From Haloplanus natans DSM 17983 (lineage in GTDB: Archaea > Halobacteriota > Halobacteria > Halobacteriales > Haloferacaceae), in the NCBI RefSeq assembly GCF_000427685.1, contig NZ_KE386573.1, forward strand, positions 2,278,938 through 2,342,937: 64,000 nucleotides of DNA, written 5' to 3'. Positions 1 through 6,827 of this stretch are shown piece after piece. The notes beneath the pieces were generated by a model. The model worked only from the letters and a program-made list of their open reading frames with translations, made no database searches and was not told the origin of the DNA. Numbering within the stretch: the first letter of the stretch is position 1; every line of letters starts with the position of its first letter. Position numbers and translations under genes: made by a program.

Positions 1-52
1 CCGGTCGGTGGCCATCGAAGCGATTAAGCCCGGACTGACCGAACGTCGCCCC

Positions 53-313
53 ATGCAACAGCTCATCGTCAGGGGGGACCCCGGCATCCGGAAGGACGCC
101 GTCATCGACTACGACGGCGAGGAGCAGGTCTGTTTCTCGATCCAGCGCCAGGGCGACTACCACGGCCCCGACGAGGTACAGCTCTGGTGTACTATCGGCA
201 CGCCCGACGAGCGAGAGGCCTTCGAGAAACGCCAGTACGTGCCCCACTGGCTCGGTGTGGACTCGGTCGACGCCGACGCGCTCGACGTGATCGCCCCGCG
301 CGGCCGACAGTAG
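53..313 (+). CDS. Small haloarchaeal protein, HAH_0734-like
   Basis: An 86-residue soluble acidic protein. It resembles a short family found only in haloarchaea, which I recall as HAH_0734; no function is known to me. It begins MQQLIVRGDPGIRKDA and has two cysteines (27 and 46) that do not form a recognisable metal motif. I chose the ATG at 53 because an ATTAAG box at 23-28 lies about 27 nt upstream, the usual arrangement for a leaderless haloarchaeal transcript. An in-frame GTG at 8 would add 15 residues and bury that box. Convergent with the DUF2298 gene. Confidence 0.7.
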   Translation: MQQLIVRGDPGIRKDAVIDYDGEEQVCFSIQRQGDYHGPDEVQLWCTIGTPDEREAFEKRQYVPHWLGVDSVDADALDVIAPRGRQ

Positions 314-342
314 TTACGCGACGACCAACCGTCACGCGTCGC

Positions 343-2661
343 TCACGCGACGCCCAACTCCAACCGGTCGACCCGATAGATCGTCACCGCCTCGTTCTGG
401 AACACGGGCGTGAGTCCCTCGACGCCCGCGAACGTCACCGACCCGTAGCGGGCGCGCTCGGCCGGGCCGACCCACACGTACTCGACGCCGTAGCGTTCGA
501 GCACCGCGACGGTTCGCTCCGGCGGGCCGGTGTAGGCGGCGTCCACGTCCCGCACCCGTGTGAGATACGGCTCGACACCCCGGTAGCCGACTTCGTGATG
601 CCAGCCGGCCACGGTCGGCACGCCGGTCAAACTCGCGGCCGGGCTGGAGTCCCAGCTATACATCCCGGGCGGTGCGGGGGCGTCGCCACCCGGACCCGGA
701 TACCGCCCCGTCGCCGGTGCGGAGAGGAGCGTCGGCTGTCCCTCCAACTCGTCGACGTAGGCGATGGCCGGCGCCTCGTCGGGATGCTTGCGCTCGACGA
801 ACCGGGTGGCGTCGAGCGTCAGTTCCGGAGTGGCGGCGAAATGCGACGAGAGCGCCAGCCCCGCGTAGGGCACCGTCGCGAGAACGACGGCGGCGGCGAG
901 GCCGATCCGGAGCCACCGCGAACGGGTGCCCGGTGTGGGGAGTTCGCCGCCCGCCCACCGGACGAAGGCCGGGAGGGCGACGCCCGCGGCCGTCCCCCAC
1001 AGCACCCACACCTGCATGTACGTCTTGAACACGGTGTTCATCCGCAGCGGCCCGGCCTGCTCTTTCACGTAGACGAGTTCGACGAGGCCGACCAGCCCGG
1101 CGCCGGCGACGATCAGGACCGTCTCGAACCCTACGGGCCGGTTCGTTCGGTGGGCGGCCCACCCGAGGGCGAGAAGGGGGCCGACGGCGACGGCGGCGGC
1201 GAGGTTCGCCGTCGCGGCGAGGAGGCCGAGGGCAGCAACGCCGAGGAGCAAGGGGAAAACGCGATCGATCGACAGCCGATCCAGCAGGTAGGCGTAGAAG
1301 ACGACGAGGAAGGCGCCGTGAACGAGCAGGAGGCCGGAGAGGCTCGTCCGCTCGGCCGCGGCGAGAAGCGCCACCTCGCGCCCGCCGCCGGCACCGAGCA
1401 GGAAGGGGAGCGCGAGGAGGCCGCCGAGGACGCCCGCGGCGCCCGCGACGGCGAGGGCGCCGACGAGGTGACCGAGTTCGTCGAGGACGGGACCGTCCTC
1501 GCGCGCGCCTCTCCGCGCAGCGAGGCGACGGGAGAGGATCGGCCACGGGTCCGCCGGCCCGAGCGCGACGCCGAGAAACAGGAGGCCAAACAGGGAGGGC
1601 ATGCTCCACGTGTCGACGACGGTCTGTAAACCGGCGAGCAGGGGGACGGCGACGAACGCGAGGGCGCGGCGCCGCCACAGATCACGCGGCGGCGTCCGGT
1701 AGCAGGCGAAGGCGAGGGCGGCGCCGAGCAGGAGAAAGGGCGTCCCCATCATATGCGCGTGGAGGTCGCCGTTCAGCCAGGCGAAGAGGGGGAACTCGTT
1801 GATCGTCCCGGGAACGACGCGGCTGGCGGTCCAGTACGAGAAGGCGTCGATACCGCCGAGAACGTCCTCGACGGTGTAGCGCGAGCGGGCGGCGATGGCG
1901 CCGGCGACGGCGCGCTGGAGCGACGGGGGGAGGGCGTCGACGACGAGGCGGCTGGCGGTGACGAGGTTGCTCGCGACGCCGACGAAGAAGGCGGCGGCGA
2001 GGCCGGCGGGGCGCCAGGAATCGGCGCGGTCACGGGCGATAGCGCCCGCCAGGCCGTAGGCGGCCGTGACGAGCATCGCGTAGAAGCCCGCGAGCGAGAG
2101 GTTGTAGGCAAAGCGCGGCGGCGTCGCGGTGAGGTCGCCGAGCAGCGCCGTCAGGAGGTGGCCGCCGTAGTAGTAGGCGACGGGCTCGCCCGCGAACCAC
2201 ATATCCTCGGGCGGGAGGGTCGGCGCCCGCTCCAGGGACTTCAGGAGGCCGAAATCGAGGAACTTCTCGCCGCCGAGGGGGTAGACCGCCGGGTCGACGG
2301 CACGGACGGCGACGAGAACGGAGAAAGCGACGAGGAAGACGACGGCCGCCTCGGCGTTCCGGCGTGTCGGGCGGACGCCGGACGCGAGTTCGAGGCGGCG
2401 CTCGCGGAGGGCGTCTGGATCCAGGCCGGCGGCGAGGGACAGGACGACGAGGACGAGGAGGCCGGCGACGAGGGCGAGGGGCCCGAACGCGAGGTGGCCG
2501 ACCCAGTAAGCGACGGTGCCGACGACGGCGAGGGCGACGGGGAGCGCGAAGCCGACGCCGCGGCCGGGGAGGGTCGCGAGCAACCGGGCGGCGACGGGGC
2601 GCCCGAGGGCGGCGAGGGCGGCGTAGGCGACGAGCCACCGGACGACGAGGCCGTACTCCAT
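343..2661 (-). CDS. DUF2298 (Chlor_Arch_YYY) polytopic membrane protein
   Basis: A 772-residue integral membrane protein with many hydrophobic segments. It carries the signature of the DUF2298/Chlor_Arch_YYY family: EKFLDF at residues 132-137 and the YYYGGH motif at 163-168. Family members look like GT-C-type glycosyltransferases (mannosyltransferase-like), but the substrate is unknown. The C-terminal 150 residues form a soluble domain, which fits an extracytoplasmic catalytic or binding part. It is divergent from the GT2 + GtrA genes at 2746-4064, so a shared role in surface glycoconjugate synthesis is plausible but inferred. Length is typical of the family. The long opposite-strand frames here are GC-driven shadows. 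Confidence 0.85.
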   Translation of the reverse strand: MEYGLVVRWLVAYAALAALGRPVAARLLATLPGRGVGFALPVALAVVGTVAYWVGHLAFGPLALVAGLLVLVVLSLAAGLDPDALRERRLELASGVRPTRRNAEAAVVFLVAFSVLVAVRAVDPAVYPLGGEKFLDFGLLKSLERAPTLPPEDMWFAGEPVAYYYGGHLLTALLGDLTATPPRFAYNLSLAGFYAMLVTAAYGLAGAIARDRADSWRPAGLAAAFFVGVASNLVTASRLVVDALPPSLQRAVAGAIAARSRYTVEDVLGGIDAFSYWTASRVVPGTINEFPLFAWLNGDLHAHMMGTPFLLLGAALAFACYRTPPRDLWRRRALAFVAVPLLAGLQTVVDTWSMPSLFGLLFLGVALGPADPWPILSRRLAARRGAREDGPVLDELGHLVGALAVAGAAGVLGGLLALPFLLGAGGGREVALLAAAERTSLSGLLLVHGAFLVVFYAYLLDRLSIDRVFPLLLGVAALGLLAATANLAAAVAVGPLLALGWAAHRTNRPVGFETVLIVAGAGLVGLVELVYVKEQAGPLRMNTVFKTYMQVWVLWGTAAGVALPAFVRWAGGELPTPGTRSRWLRIGLAAAVVLATVPYAGLALSSHFAATPELTLDATRFVERKHPDEAPAIAYVDELEGQPTLLSAPATGRYPGPGGDAPAPPGMYSWDSSPAASLTGVPTVAGWHHEVGYRGVEPYLTRVRDVDAAYTGPPERTVAVLERYGVEYVWVGPAERARYGSVTFAGVEGLTPVFQNEAVTIYRVDRLELGVA

Positions 2662-2745
2662 CTACCGGATTGGCGCCCAGCGTCGGTAAACCGTTTGTGA
2701 TCCGAAGTCGGACGGTTTTTTATTGCGGTGGGGAAAGTAGCGCAC

Positions 2746-3609
2746 ATGAGTCGTTCCGTGGGGGTCGTGATCCCCGCGTACCGCCCGGACGTCGACCGCC
2801 TCGGGGCGTACGTCCGTGCCCTCCGGACCGTCCTCGACCCCGAGGAGATCCGCGTCGAACTCGACAGCGAGGGACGCAGTCCCTCGGGCAACCGGACACA
2901 GTCCGGTGACAGTCGGCCGGAGGCCGACGACAGCGTGAAGCCACGCTCCACGGGCAGCGAGGCGTCGGTCCGCGACCGAATCGCCGACCTCCCCGTCACG
3001 CTCAACGAAGCGTCGAGCCGTCGGGGCAAGGGGGCGGCGATCACCGCCGGGTTCGAGGCGCTGTCGGCCGAGGTCGACGTGTTGGCCTTCGCCGACGCCG
3101 ACGGCAGTACGCCCGCGCCCTCCATCGCGGACGTGGTTCGGCCGGTCGTCGCCGGCGAGGCCGACCTCGCCGCCGGGTCGCGTCGCCATCCCGACGCGAC
3201 CGTCGAGTCCCACCAGACGGTCGCCCGCCGCCACCTCGGCGACGGCTTCGCGTGGCTGGCCCGGCGCCTCCTCGACGTACATCTCTACGACTACCAGTGT
3301 GGGGCGAAGGCGCTGACGGCCGAGGCGTGGGAGTTGACTCGCCCCCACCTCCACGAACCCGGCTTCGCGTGGGACATCGAACTCCTCGCCGTCGCGGACG
3401 CGGTCGGCTGTCGGATCGTCGAGGTGCCCGTCGTCTGGGAGGATCGACCCGAATCCACGGTGTCACCCGTGCGAACGACCTTTCGGCTCGCGCGTGGGCT
3501 GGTCGTCTCCAGACACCGGGCGAAGCTCATCCGGGACGACCGGCTTCACTCGCTGCTCGACCGCCCGCGGGAATCGACATCCGCCCTCGTCGAGCGGGAG
3601 CACCGATGA
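2746..3609 (+). CDS. GT2 family glycosyltransferase (dolichol-phosphate mannosyl/glucosyltransferase-like)
   Basis: A 287-residue GT-A fold transferase expected to move a sugar from a nucleotide-sugar to a polyprenyl phosphate at the cytoplasmic membrane face. Visible features: the N-terminal VVIPAYRPD strand, RRGKGAAITAGF around residues 92-103, the DADGS metal motif at 117-121, and a C-terminal TTFRLARG typical of DPM1-like enzymes. Start: a TTTTTTAT box at about 2715-2721 lies 28 nt before ATG 2746 (leaderless). The stop overlaps the gtrA start by 4 bp, so the two are translationally coupled. Odd: residues about 42-68 (EGRSPSGNRTQ...) are encoded by four consecutive hairpins and look like an in-frame insertion between the RVELD strand and the VRDRIADLPVTL segment. 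Confidence 0.88.
   Translation: MSRSVGVVIPAYRPDVDRLGAYVRALRTVLDPEEIRVELDSEGRSPSGNRTQSGDSRPEADDSVKPRSTGSEASVRDRIADLPVTLNEASSRRGKGAAITAGFEALSAEVDVLAFADADGSTPAPSIADVVRPVVAGEADLAAGSRRHPDATVESHQTVARRHLGDGFAWLARRLLDVHLYDYQCGAKALTAEAWELTRPHLHEPGFAWDIELLAVADAVGCRIVEVPVVWEDRPESTVSPVRTTFRLARGLVVSRHRAKLIRDDRLHSLLDRPRESTSALVEREHR
2869..2947 (+). repeat. Four tandem micro-hairpins inside the GT2 coding region
   Basis: Four consecutive perfect inverted repeats: 2869-2885 (GAGGGAC gca GTCCCTC), 2891-2907 (ACCGGAC aca GTCCGGT), 2912-2928 (GTCGGCC gga GGCCGAC) and 2932-2947 (AGCGTG aagc CACGCT). They start every 20-22 nt, have 6-7 bp stems, 3-4 nt loops and unrelated stem sequences. The reading frame stays open. 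The encoded residues are polar and look like disordered linker. Confidence 0.85.
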
Positions 3610-4064
3610 GCGGCGGCCTGGGCAAACTGGAGGAACTGTACTCCGGGATTCGCTTCGGCCAGTTCATCTCCGTCGGCGCCGTCGGTGCGACGGCCGAAAC
3701 CGTCGTCGTCGCCATCCTGACCGCCGGCTACGGCGTCCTCCCACAGTTGGCCAAGGCCGCGGGCGCCGAGGTATCGATCACCCTGATGTTCCTGATCAAC
3801 GACCGCTGGACGTTCTCGGAGGCCGGCGCCACCGGCTGGCTCCCCCGCATCCGGCGCTATCTCAAGTCGCATCTGGTGCGGGCGGGTGGCTTGCTCGTCG
3901 GCTTCGCCGTCCTGACGGCGTTGACCTCGTGGACCGACATCACCCTCGTCGTCGCCGGCGCGGACCTCTGGCCGACGGTGGCCAACGCCATCGGCATCGG
4001 CTGTGGGATGGTGCTGAACTACCTCACCGAGGGGCTGTTCACGTGGCGGGTCGGCACCGAGTGA
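3606..4064 (+). CDS. GtrA family membrane protein
   Basis: A 152-residue protein with four predicted membrane segments: FISVGAVGATAETVVVAIL, LAKAAGAEVSITLMFLIND, a third around GGLLVGFAVLTAL, and ANAIGIGCGMVLNYLTEG. The NDRWTF motif after helix 2 and the final NYLTEGLFTWR are characteristic of GtrA-like proteins. These are thought to flip polyprenyl-phosphate sugars made by a DPM1-like partner. The ATG overlaps the TGA of the GT2 gene by 4 bp, which supports a two-gene glycolipid synthesis/flipping unit. Confidence 0.85.
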   Translation: MSGGLGKLEELYSGIRFGQFISVGAVGATAETVVVAILTAGYGVLPQLAKAAGAEVSITLMFLINDRWTFSEAGATGWLPRIRRYLKSHLVRAGGLLVGFAVLTALTSWTDITLVVAGADLWPTVANAIGIGCGMVLNYLTEGLFTWRVGTE

Positions 4065-4153
4065 GACCCCCTCGGTCGACGTACAGCCGGCAGTAATCGA
4101 GAGCCGGTACGCGAATCACAACCCTTAATGCCGCGACCGGATTCGATTCTGGT

Positions 4154-4228
4154 AGCGGGATGGGATAGCCAGGAGATTCCGCCGGGCTCATAACCCGGAG
4201 ATCGGTAGTTCAAATCTACCTCCCGCTA
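4154..4228 (+). tRNA. Initiator tRNA-Met (CAU)
   Basis: A 75-nt cloverleaf. The acceptor stem AGCGGGA/TCCCGCT has the A1-U72 pair and discriminator A at 4228. The anticodon loop is CTCATAA, on a stem CCGGG/CCCGG whose three consecutive G-C pairs are the initiator hallmark. The T arm is GGTAG TTCAAAT CTACC. No intron, and no encoded CCA. The final 21 nt are repeated at 4341-4361. Confidence 0.93.
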
Positions 4229-4273
4229 TGTTCGAGCGGACCACACGACCGAGGAGTACCACGACGAGGGAGC
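4208..4273 (+). repeat. Direct repeat copy 1: tRNA-Met 3' end plus trailer
   Basis: Positions 4208-4257 (T loop, acceptor 3' strand and 29 nt of trailer) recur exactly at 4341-4390. Similarity continues at a lower level to 4273 (copy 2 to 4406). Copy 1 is part of the functional tRNA. The layout resembles an att site pair left by site-specific integration, but no integrase is visible nearby. Confidence 0.8.
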
Positions 4274-4288
4274 TGTCCGCTCGAACAT
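4228..4288 (+). terminator. Long inverted repeat immediately 3' of tRNA-Met
   Basis: ATGTTCGAGCGGAC at 4228-4241 is exactly complementary to GTCCGCTCGAACAT at 4275-4288: a 14-bp stem closing a 33-nt loop. It begins at the tRNA discriminator base. It could be a trailer processing or termination structure, or an end of a vanished element. There is no strong T tract, so a terminator role is only one option. Confidence 0.5.
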
Positions 4289-4340
4289 CTCTCAGTAAAT
4301 TTGAACGAGAGAACGGCGAGCGAAGCGAGCCGTTCGCGTG

Positions 4341-4406
4341 GTTCAAATCTACCTCCCGCTATGTTCGAGCGGACCACACGACCGAGGAGTGTCACGACGA
4401 AGGAGC
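4341..4406 (+). repeat. Direct repeat copy 2: tRNA-Met 3' half fragment
   Basis: Second copy, offset by 133 bp from copy 1 and identical over 50 bp. It is preceded by a hairpin (GAACGGC...GCCGTTC, about 4311-4335) instead of a tRNA 5' half, so it is a 3' tRNA fragment and not a gene. The rest of 4229-4485 has no convincing ORF. The weak in-frame reading MFERTTRPRS occurs twice only because the DNA is repeated. Confidence 0.8.
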
Positions 4407-4517
4407 CGGACGGCCGAGAAAATGTCCGAGTCGGTGTGAACCGGATGTCCCATCGTGGCTCGAACCGACCGCCCGCAGTCGCCCATATTTAACACCCACC
4501 GCCGAGACGCCTCCGCT

Positions 4518-4813
4518 ATGGTCCCCCTCCAGATGGGTCTTCCCGGCGGTCCGGAGCTACTGATAATCGGCCTCTTTTTCATCGTCATCCCCTTCGTTAT
4601 GGCCTACTGGGTGTACAACGACGCCGAGAAACGGGGCGACGACCGGGCGGCGTTCTGGGCGCTCGCCGTCGGCGGACTCTACTGTCGGCTGTAACTGTTT
4701 CAAGATATTCGCCACCTCTGGGTGGCGAATATCCGTATCGACTTACAGCCGACGGTAGCACCTTCTTCACCTTCTTCGGCGGGATTTTGGCGCTCGTGGT
4801 GTACGTCTGGTAG
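4518..4813 (+). pseudogene. Small membrane protein gene split by a palindromic mini-element
   Basis: The first part encodes MVPLQMGLPGGPELLIIGLF... to ...ALAVGGL and then runs into the 78-bp element at 4680-4757, reading YCRL and stop (4692-4694). After the element the same protein continues as TFFTFFGGILALVVYVW and stops at 4811-4813. Removing the insert joins GGL to TFF, giving a roughly 70-residue protein with two membrane helices around a DAEKRG loop, a type common in haloarchaea. A TATA-like CATATTTAA at 4484-4492 supports leaderless ATG 4518. The truncated product (about 59 aa) could still be made. The 3' end overlaps nothing but sits 2 bp from the Rieske gene stop. Confidence 0.75.
4680..4757 (+). 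mobile_element. Palindromic mini-element 4 (MITE-like), inserted in a gene
   Basis: 78 bp with terminal inverted repeats TACTGTCGGCTGTAA and TTACAGCCGACGGTA (14/15 match). The central hairpin is GATATTCGCCACC tctg GGTGGCGAATATC. It contains no ORF. The flanks (CTC / GCA) show no clean target duplication. The inner asymmetry (TGTAACTG left, TGTAAGTC right) matches the copies at 36805 and 52000, so it has the same orientation as those. Confidence 0.8.
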
Positions 4814-4815
4814 CG

Positions 4816-5244
4816 CTAGAATTCGACGTTCGAGGTGGGCGACGGCCCATCGTTCCCGTCGTCGATGGGGCCCGTCTCGACGAACGCGTAGTCGTCGTCG
4901 GTGAGGTATACGTCGCCGTCGACGACGGATACGTCGACCGATTCGAGGGTGGCGCCCTCGCAGGGACCGAAGGTGCAGTAGCCGGTGTCGGCCTCGAAGT
5001 ACGCGCCGTGGTTGGCACAGACGAGTTCGCCGTCGCGCATCGGTGCCCCGGAGCCTTTGTCGAGGCGCACGTCGAGCAGGTGTCGGCAGTAGTTGAGCCA
5101 GCCGGACACCCCGTCGTCGGTGCGGACGAGCACCGCTTCGCGGGGGTCGTCGTCACCGTTGCGGAGGGTGACGAGGTAGGTCGTGTCGGCGGGCACGACG
5201 TCGAGCGACGCGATCCGTCGGTCCGGGTCGGGGGCCGGGGCCAT
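4816..5244 (-). CDS. Rieske (2Fe-2S) domain protein, soluble
   Basis: A 142-residue cytosolic protein. Cluster ligands are visible as Cys53-x-His55 (NYCRHL) and Cys76-x-x-His79 (VCANHGAYF), the pattern of Rieske-type ferredoxins and nitrite-reductase small subunits. Cys90 and Cys95 (GYCTFGPC) are two further cysteines nearby. There is no Tat signal and no membrane anchor, so it is not the Rieske subunit of the cytochrome bc complex at 44-46 kb. The ATG at 5244 starts MAPAPDPDRR. The in-frame extension upstream is a shadow of pabC. Its redox partner is unknown. The adjacent aminotransferase is on the same strand with a 44-bp gap. Confidence 0.8.
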   Translation of the reverse strand: MAPAPDPDRRIASLDVVPADTTYLVTLRNGDDDPREAVLVRTDDGVSGWLNYCRHLLDVRLDKGSGAPMRDGELVCANHGAYFEADTGYCTFGPCEGATLESVDVSVVDGDVYLTDDDYAFVETGPIDDGNDGPSPTSNVEF

Positions 5245-5288
5245 CGATCCGAGGTATTCGTCGGCGGAGTATATACTCCCCGCTCCGG

Positions 5289-6164
5289 CTACGCGTCGTC
5301 CTGGACTCGCTCGTCGTAGAGATGTGCGAGGAGGCGCGTGACCGGGCCGTCGCCCACGTCCACACCGTCGATGCTGGTGACGGGGCGGAGGCCGACGGCC
5401 GGTTCCGCGACGAACGCCTCGTCGGCGGCACGGAAGTCGGCCGGGGTGTACGGCCCTTCGGCCACCGGAAGCCCCTCGGAGTGGGCGAGGTCGCGAACGA
5501 GCGCCCGCGTCGCCGTCCGTGCCGGCCACTCGTCGAGCGCGGGCAGACGGAGCGCGTCGTCGGCGACGAAGAGCGGATCGCTCGCCGTGCCGCCGACGAC
5601 GTGACCGGCATCGTCGAGGAGGAGAGCCTCGTCGGCTGGATCGTCGTCCGGGGGGGCGGCACGCCGGAGTTCGGCCTGCGCGCGAACCGCGTCGAGGCGG
5701 TTGTGCGTGGTCGGCGCGGCGGGCACGGCCGTCGGCGGGATGGCACGAGTCCGGACGGTCTGTAGACGGATCGGATCGCGGTCGGGAGAGAGTGGTTCGG
5801 CGGTCACGACGACGGACGGGTCGAAGTCGGCGGGGGGCCGGAGGTGGGCGGCGTCGGGAAGCACCGACGTGTCGCCACCGCGCCCGCGCGTGACCGTCAT
5901 CCGGACCAGCGCGTCGTCGAGGTGGTTCGCGGCGACCGTCTCGTCGACGCGGGCACGGAGGTCGGCCGCGTCGACGGTCGGAGTGATCCCGAGGGCGTCG
6001 CCGGTGTCGAGCAGGCGGTCGACGTGGACCCGCCACGCGACGGGCGTCCCGCGGGCGACGCGAACGGGTTCGGTGACTGCGTCGCCGAACGTGACGCCAC
6101 GGTCGTCGACCGGGAGCGTCGCGGCCGCGGCGTCGACGAGTTCGCCGTCGACGTGGAACCGCAT
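5289..6164 (-). CDS. pabC: Aminotransferase class IV; probable 4-amino-4-deoxychorismate lyase
   Basis: A 291-residue fold-type IV PLP enzyme. Seen: MRFHVDGELV and DRGVTFGDAV at the N-terminus, RVHVDRLLDTGDALGI, THNRLDAVRAQAELR (around the usual catalytic Lys position, here N/R-rich), and the phosphate-binding GTASDPLFVADD segment. The haloarchaeal relatives I recall are annotated PabC and act after aminodeoxychorismate synthase in p-aminobenzoate/folate synthesis; branched-chain or D-amino-acid transaminase is an alternative. pabA and pabB are not in the window. The start codon abuts the stop of the upstream HHH gene (6165), so these two are an operon. Confidence 0.7.
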   Translation of the reverse strand: MRFHVDGELVDAAAATLPVDDRGVTFGDAVTEPVRVARGTPVAWRVHVDRLLDTGDALGITPTVDAADLRARVDETVAANHLDDALVRMTVTRGRGGDTSVLPDAAHLRPPADFDPSVVVTAEPLSPDRDPIRLQTVRTRAIPPTAVPAAPTTHNRLDAVRAQAELRRAAPPDDDPADEALLLDDAGHVVGGTASDPLFVADDALRLPALDEWPARTATRALVRDLAHSEGLPVAEGPYTPADFRAADEAFVAEPAVGLRPVTSIDGVDVGDGPVTRLLAHLYDERVQDDA

Positions 6165-6698
6165 TCAGCGTTCCCGTGCGCGTTCGATCCAGCGACCGAC
6201 CCTGGTCTCCGAGAGGTCGACGGCCGCGGCGAGTTCCGACACGTCGGCGGCCGCGAGGTCCGCGACGGAGTCGACGCCCGCGTTCGACAGCCGTTCGGCG
6301 TACGCGGGGCCGATTCCTTTGATCACTTCGACGGATTCGGCGTCCGTCCCCGTCGCCGCCGACTCCTCGGCGTCCTCGATGTCGACGGGGTCGTGTTCGC
6401 CGGTCGTCTCTCCCTCGGATTCGGCGTCGGCCGTGTCGAGTTCCGTCTCGGCGTCGCCCGCCTCGACGGCCTCGGCGGGTTCGGCCGGTTCCTCCCTCTC
6501 GTCGACGAGCGACTCCGTCGACGCCACGGCGTCCGTGCCGGCGGCGCTCGGCGAGCCGCCGTCGTCGGTTCCTTTCACCGCCGCTTCGGTGTCGGTGTTT
6601 GCCTCCCGTTCCACGCTGACGGTCGTCTCTCGCCGGTCGTCGTCCGACGACGAGTTACCCAGTCCGAGCAACGACAGGAGCGTGTCCAAGATACCCAT
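6165..6698 (-). CDS. Helix-hairpin-helix domain protein with acidic linker
   Basis: A 177-residue protein. It has a short N-terminal hydrophobic helix (MGILDTLLSLLGLGN), a long acidic low-complexity stretch from about 18 to 120, and a C-terminal HhH-type domain: VEVIKGIGPAYAERLSNAGVDSVADLA. The GIGPAYAERL motif is the HhH hairpin that binds nucleic acid in DUF4332/Rad51-N-like domains. Haloarchaea have several proteins of this build, and their roles are not established. No gap to pabC downstream. Confidence 0.75.
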   Translation of the reverse strand: MGILDTLLSLLGLGNSSSDDDRRETTVSVEREANTDTEAAVKGTDDGGSPSAAGTDAVASTESLVDEREEPAEPAEAVEAGDAETELDTADAESEGETTGEHDPVDIEDAEESAATGTDAESVEVIKGIGPAYAERLSNAGVDSVADLAAADVSELAAAVDLSETRVGRWIERARER

Positions 6699-6792
6699 TG
6701 GCGACGATTACGGCCGCCCGGTACTTAAAAACCTTCGAGGGATCGTGGGACGACGGTCGCCGACGGGTCCACGGTTAGCGGTTGGAACCGTT

Positions 6793-6819
6793 CACACGCC
6801 CGACCGCGGGAGGCGTGTG
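6793..6819. terminator. Stem-loop between aroE and the HHH gene
   Basis: CACACGCC at 6793-6800 pairs with GGCGTGTG at 6812-6819 (8 bp, 11-nt loop). It lies 9 bp beyond the aroE stop, within the 130-bp gap before the HHH gene. It has no T tract, so it may stabilise the aroE 3' end and not terminate transcription. Confidence 0.4.
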
Positions 6820-6827
6820 AGTAGTAA

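Noticed and set aside
1753-2700. 315-residue + strand frame and other long antisense frames (for example 25541-26911, 13070-14935)
   Set aside because: Each is the complement of a real gene, rich in Arg/Gly/Asp with no domain, as expected from third-codon GC bias.
4082-4095. TACAGCCGGCAGTA after gtrA, resembling a mini-element end
   Set aside because: Only one tip is visible and there is no partner arm or target duplication; it may be a decayed end or chance.
4208-4406. Intact mobile element at tRNA-Met
   Set aside because: No integrase or other mobility gene lies between or beside the repeats, so only a footprint is supported.
4816-5244. Rieske subunit of the cytochrome bc complex
   Set aside because: It has no Tat signal and no transmembrane anchor and is 37 kb from the complex.
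5289-6164. Assigning the class IV enzyme as branched-chain aminotransferase
   Set aside because: Sequence shape fits PabC-like and D-amino-acid/branched-chain types alike; I kept pabC at moderate confidence on recalled haloarchaeal annotation.
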